NCBI GenBank assembly: GCA_034620365.1
Contig: JAQGEQ010000126.1
Span: 186,001 to 250,000 of the forward strand
Reading direction: 5' to 3'
From: Pegea sp. RAD2-039
Lineage: Eukaryota; Chordata; Thaliacea; Salpida; Salpidae
DNA: 64,000 nucleotides
Shown: positions 62,261 to 64,000 of the stretch, piece by piece
Numbering within the stretch: the first letter of the stretch is position 1
Layout: each line of letters starts with the position of its first letter
Notes under the pieces: generated by a model
Seen by the model: the letters and a program-made list of their open reading frames with translations, nothing else
What the model was told of the DNA's origin: nothing
The model's database searches: none
Made by a program: the position numbers and the translations under genes

Positions 62261-62768
62261 AATAATCAAATTGTCGTTTGCATATCACATAACTTTTCAT
62301 ATCTAAATCACTAATTATTTTTTCAAAGACTTTTTTAATTATTTAAGAAAAATTTTTTTTCTAAATTTGTTTTTCATCATCTATACTCTCTACAATAAAT
62401 TGCTTTTGTGATAAGCATAGATTTTTATTCGTAAATGTCTGTGATAACAATTAGTAACTTGAAGAAATGTTAAGTAACCTTGTAAATTAACTTTCCATTT
62501 GTTAGAAATCAATCAGCTAGCATTTTCTATGTCATATTAACGAATATAACTTGTAAGCATTTAAATAAAAATCTAAGATCTTTTTCACAGCCTGGAAAAA
62601 ACAAGCACATTTATTAGACGAAAGATCATAATAAAACCCAATAAGCTTTATAAAATGATTAAAGCATTTACAGTAAGGTAAATGTATAAGGTAGTAAAAA
62701 ATATTGATCCAAAAAGAGTCCAGTAGAAATATGCAAACTTTGGTGATTTTTTCAAGCTTCAAAAAGTT
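62261..62768. other. AT-rich spacer and receptor 3' flank
   Basis: About 500 bases between the LINE relic and the stop codon of the membrane protein gene. Nothing else seen; the minus-strand frame at 62532-62762 is probably 3' UTR. Confidence 0.4.
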
Positions 62769-63725
62769 TCAAATTTCAACCGATCTATAATCAATTCTTC
62801 CAGTTTGTGAACTCGAAGACTGATTAATGGCAGAAAGTTTTAAATTTTTTTTTGTCTTCCTTCTTCTTAAACAAAATGGCAAAAGAATTTTTCGACATCT
62901 ACGTAAGACTCCAACCGAACAGAAAATATTAATTAAAAGATTGAAACCGTAAAATATAATACCAAGGTTTGTAAACTCATATAAATAAAGTGTACACGTT
63001 ACTATATTGGCAGTCAAGTTCACAAAAACACAAATGAAAGTTATACAGCAGCACCTTTTAATCAAATCTATCATCCGTATTTCATATCTTCGATATGTTT
63101 TCAACGAGGAGCCTTGTACAGATACTGTTGACTTCATACTGGAACGTAGCTTCTGTGTCAAACTTCTTCTCACTAAAGTATGTTCGGGTTTGTTTGTCGA
63201 ATCGGCCCAAGCAGAATCAGGTTGAAGAATCTTACTGGTTTGTAAGCGATGTTTTATTAACGGATACACAAACAAAGGAAGCAGCGCGAAGTGTGTACAT
63301 GTACTGTTGGTGGCACTTAGAAAAATTTGAATTTTTTCTAATCGTTGTTTTGATAGAAAATTTGATTTATCAACGCTATAAAAACAAAGTATAGAAAGAC
63401 TATTTTGGCTGATATAACAAACTGTTAAAAAAGCTAAAACAGCCCAACTACCAATCCAAAAATGTTTTGTGTACATGTATGAAATAGAGTTGTTTGAGTA
63501 GAAAAGTTTTTGACGAAGCCAAAAGATAAAATAAATTGAATAAATTGATGTACTGTAAATAATCTTTTGTATAACAGTCAAAAATGGTCGTATTTTATTT
63601 AGGCGTTCGTTGTTTATCTCACAAAACGGAAAAATGACTTTATCAATAAGAATTGATAAAAAAAATACTGTACTTATGATAGATGCCCATAATAATATCC
63701 ACCTAAAATAATACAAATTTATCAT
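62769..63725 (-). CDS. Multi-pass membrane protein, likely last exon of a 7TM receptor
   Basis: I do not recognise the family. The open frame from ATG at 63725 gives about 318 residues. A good acceptor (TATTATTTTAG) at 63712-63703 suggests instead that coding continues from an upstream exon into 63702. Six hydrophobic segments are visible, around WILLWASIISTVFFLSILI, YSTSIYSIYFIFWL, WIGSWAVLAFLTVCYI, FALLPLFVYPLI, CCCITFICVFVNLTANIV and FYGFNLLINIFCSVGVL. A roughly 60-residue basic Ser/Thr-rich loop lies between segments four and five. A basic tail (RRCRKILLPFCLRRRKTKK) and a Ser/Gln-rich end follow. If one more segment lies in a missing 5' exon, the layout is that of a rhodopsin-like receptor with a long third inner loop and helix 8. 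Plus-strand frames here are shadows. Confidence 0.5.
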   Translation of the reverse strand: MINLYYFRWILLWASIISTVFFLSILIDKVIFPFCEINNERLNKIRPFLTVIQKIIYSTSIYSIYFIFWLRQKLFYSNNSISYMYTKHFWIGSWAVLAFLTVCYISQNSLSILCFYSVDKSNFLSKQRLEKIQIFLSATNSTCTHFALLPLFVYPLIKHRLQTSKILQPDSAWADSTNKPEHTLVRRSLTQKLRSSMKSTVSVQGSSLKTYRRYEIRMIDLIKRCCCITFICVFVNLTANIVTCTLYLYEFTNLGIIFYGFNLLINIFCSVGVLRRCRKILLPFCLRRRKTKKNLKLSAINQSSSSQTGRIDYRSVEI

Positions 63726-64000
63726 TTGCAAAGCTAATTAAACTATTTCAAAGTTTGTTCTTTTTTGTTAACTTAATATTTTTTTAGACTAGTTTTAACT
63801 ATAAATAACTAATTATATTTATGTAAATGTAAATAAATATTTACTTTATTATATCATTTTATAAAAGACTAAGATAAAAACGAAAATCGATTGTTTTTGT
63901 TATGAAATGTCAATTACAAATTGGTATGGAGTTTGTGGTACAAAATATTTCAAATTTAATATCTCTTGTTATTCTATCATTGATAGAAATCGTTTAAAGT
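63726..64000. other. AT-rich, upstream of the membrane protein exon
   Basis: No clear upstream exon or start is visible in the last 275 bases; any first exon probably lies beyond the window. Confidence 0.4.

Noticed and set aside
63007-63394. Two plus-strand frames of 72 and 99 residues
   Set aside because: Antisense of the membrane protein exon.

Overview
The window is nuclear DNA from an animal, AT-rich and read with the standard code. Almost every gene is split by GT-AG introns, some only about 35-55 bases long. The gene set is metazoan (alpha-SNAP, an EML protein, a FOXN2/3 forkhead factor, ITPK1, organic solute transporter alpha, parafibromin, hyccin, FRA10AC1). ITPK1 argues against insects and nematodes. 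I could not settle the phylum; a tunicate or another small-intron invertebrate would fit.

Layout. 1-1130: decayed LINE on the plus strand. 1907-4142 (-): alpha-SNAP, 5 exons. 7083-11785 (-): EML-type microtubule protein, 19 exons. 13735-15300 (-): a tRNA-derived SINE beside a decayed LINE (endonuclease and Cys-rich ORF1). 18365-25172 (+): FOXN2/3 gene, 8 coding exons, with a candidate promoter carrying RFX and ETS motifs. 26270-30500: retrotransposon graveyard. 31351-34717 (-): SLC51A, 8 exons. 37060-41711 (+): ITPK1, 10 exons, with a 14-copy 113-bp minisatellite in intron 7. 42470-44770: more LINE relics. 45970-48685 (-): CDC73, 11 exons. 51570-55916 (-): hyccin, about 12 exons. 58351-60517 (-): FRA10AC1, 9 exons. 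60941-62260: a LINE 3' end whose TTTA tail has grown to 148 perfect units. 62769-63725 (-): a multi-pass membrane protein, probably the last exon of a 7TM receptor.

The genes do not form a pathway. They are mostly housekeeping: SNARE recycling, microtubule binding, inositol phosphate metabolism, the Paf1 transcription complex, the PI4KA plasma-membrane complex and a nuclear protein. Regulatory or accessory genes are the forkhead factor, the steroid/bile-acid transporter subunit and the orphan receptor. For seven of the eight named genes the exons I built by eye sum to an intact frame with consensus splice sites; hyccin has one unresolved junction.

The most interesting non-gene material is a SINE whose 3' end matches the 3' end of a LINE in the same window (a likely SINE/LINE partnership). 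Next come the hairpin-forming minisatellite inside ITPK1, the giant TTTA array, and several copies of one LINE 3' end, all on the plus strand. I found no clear new multi-gene system.
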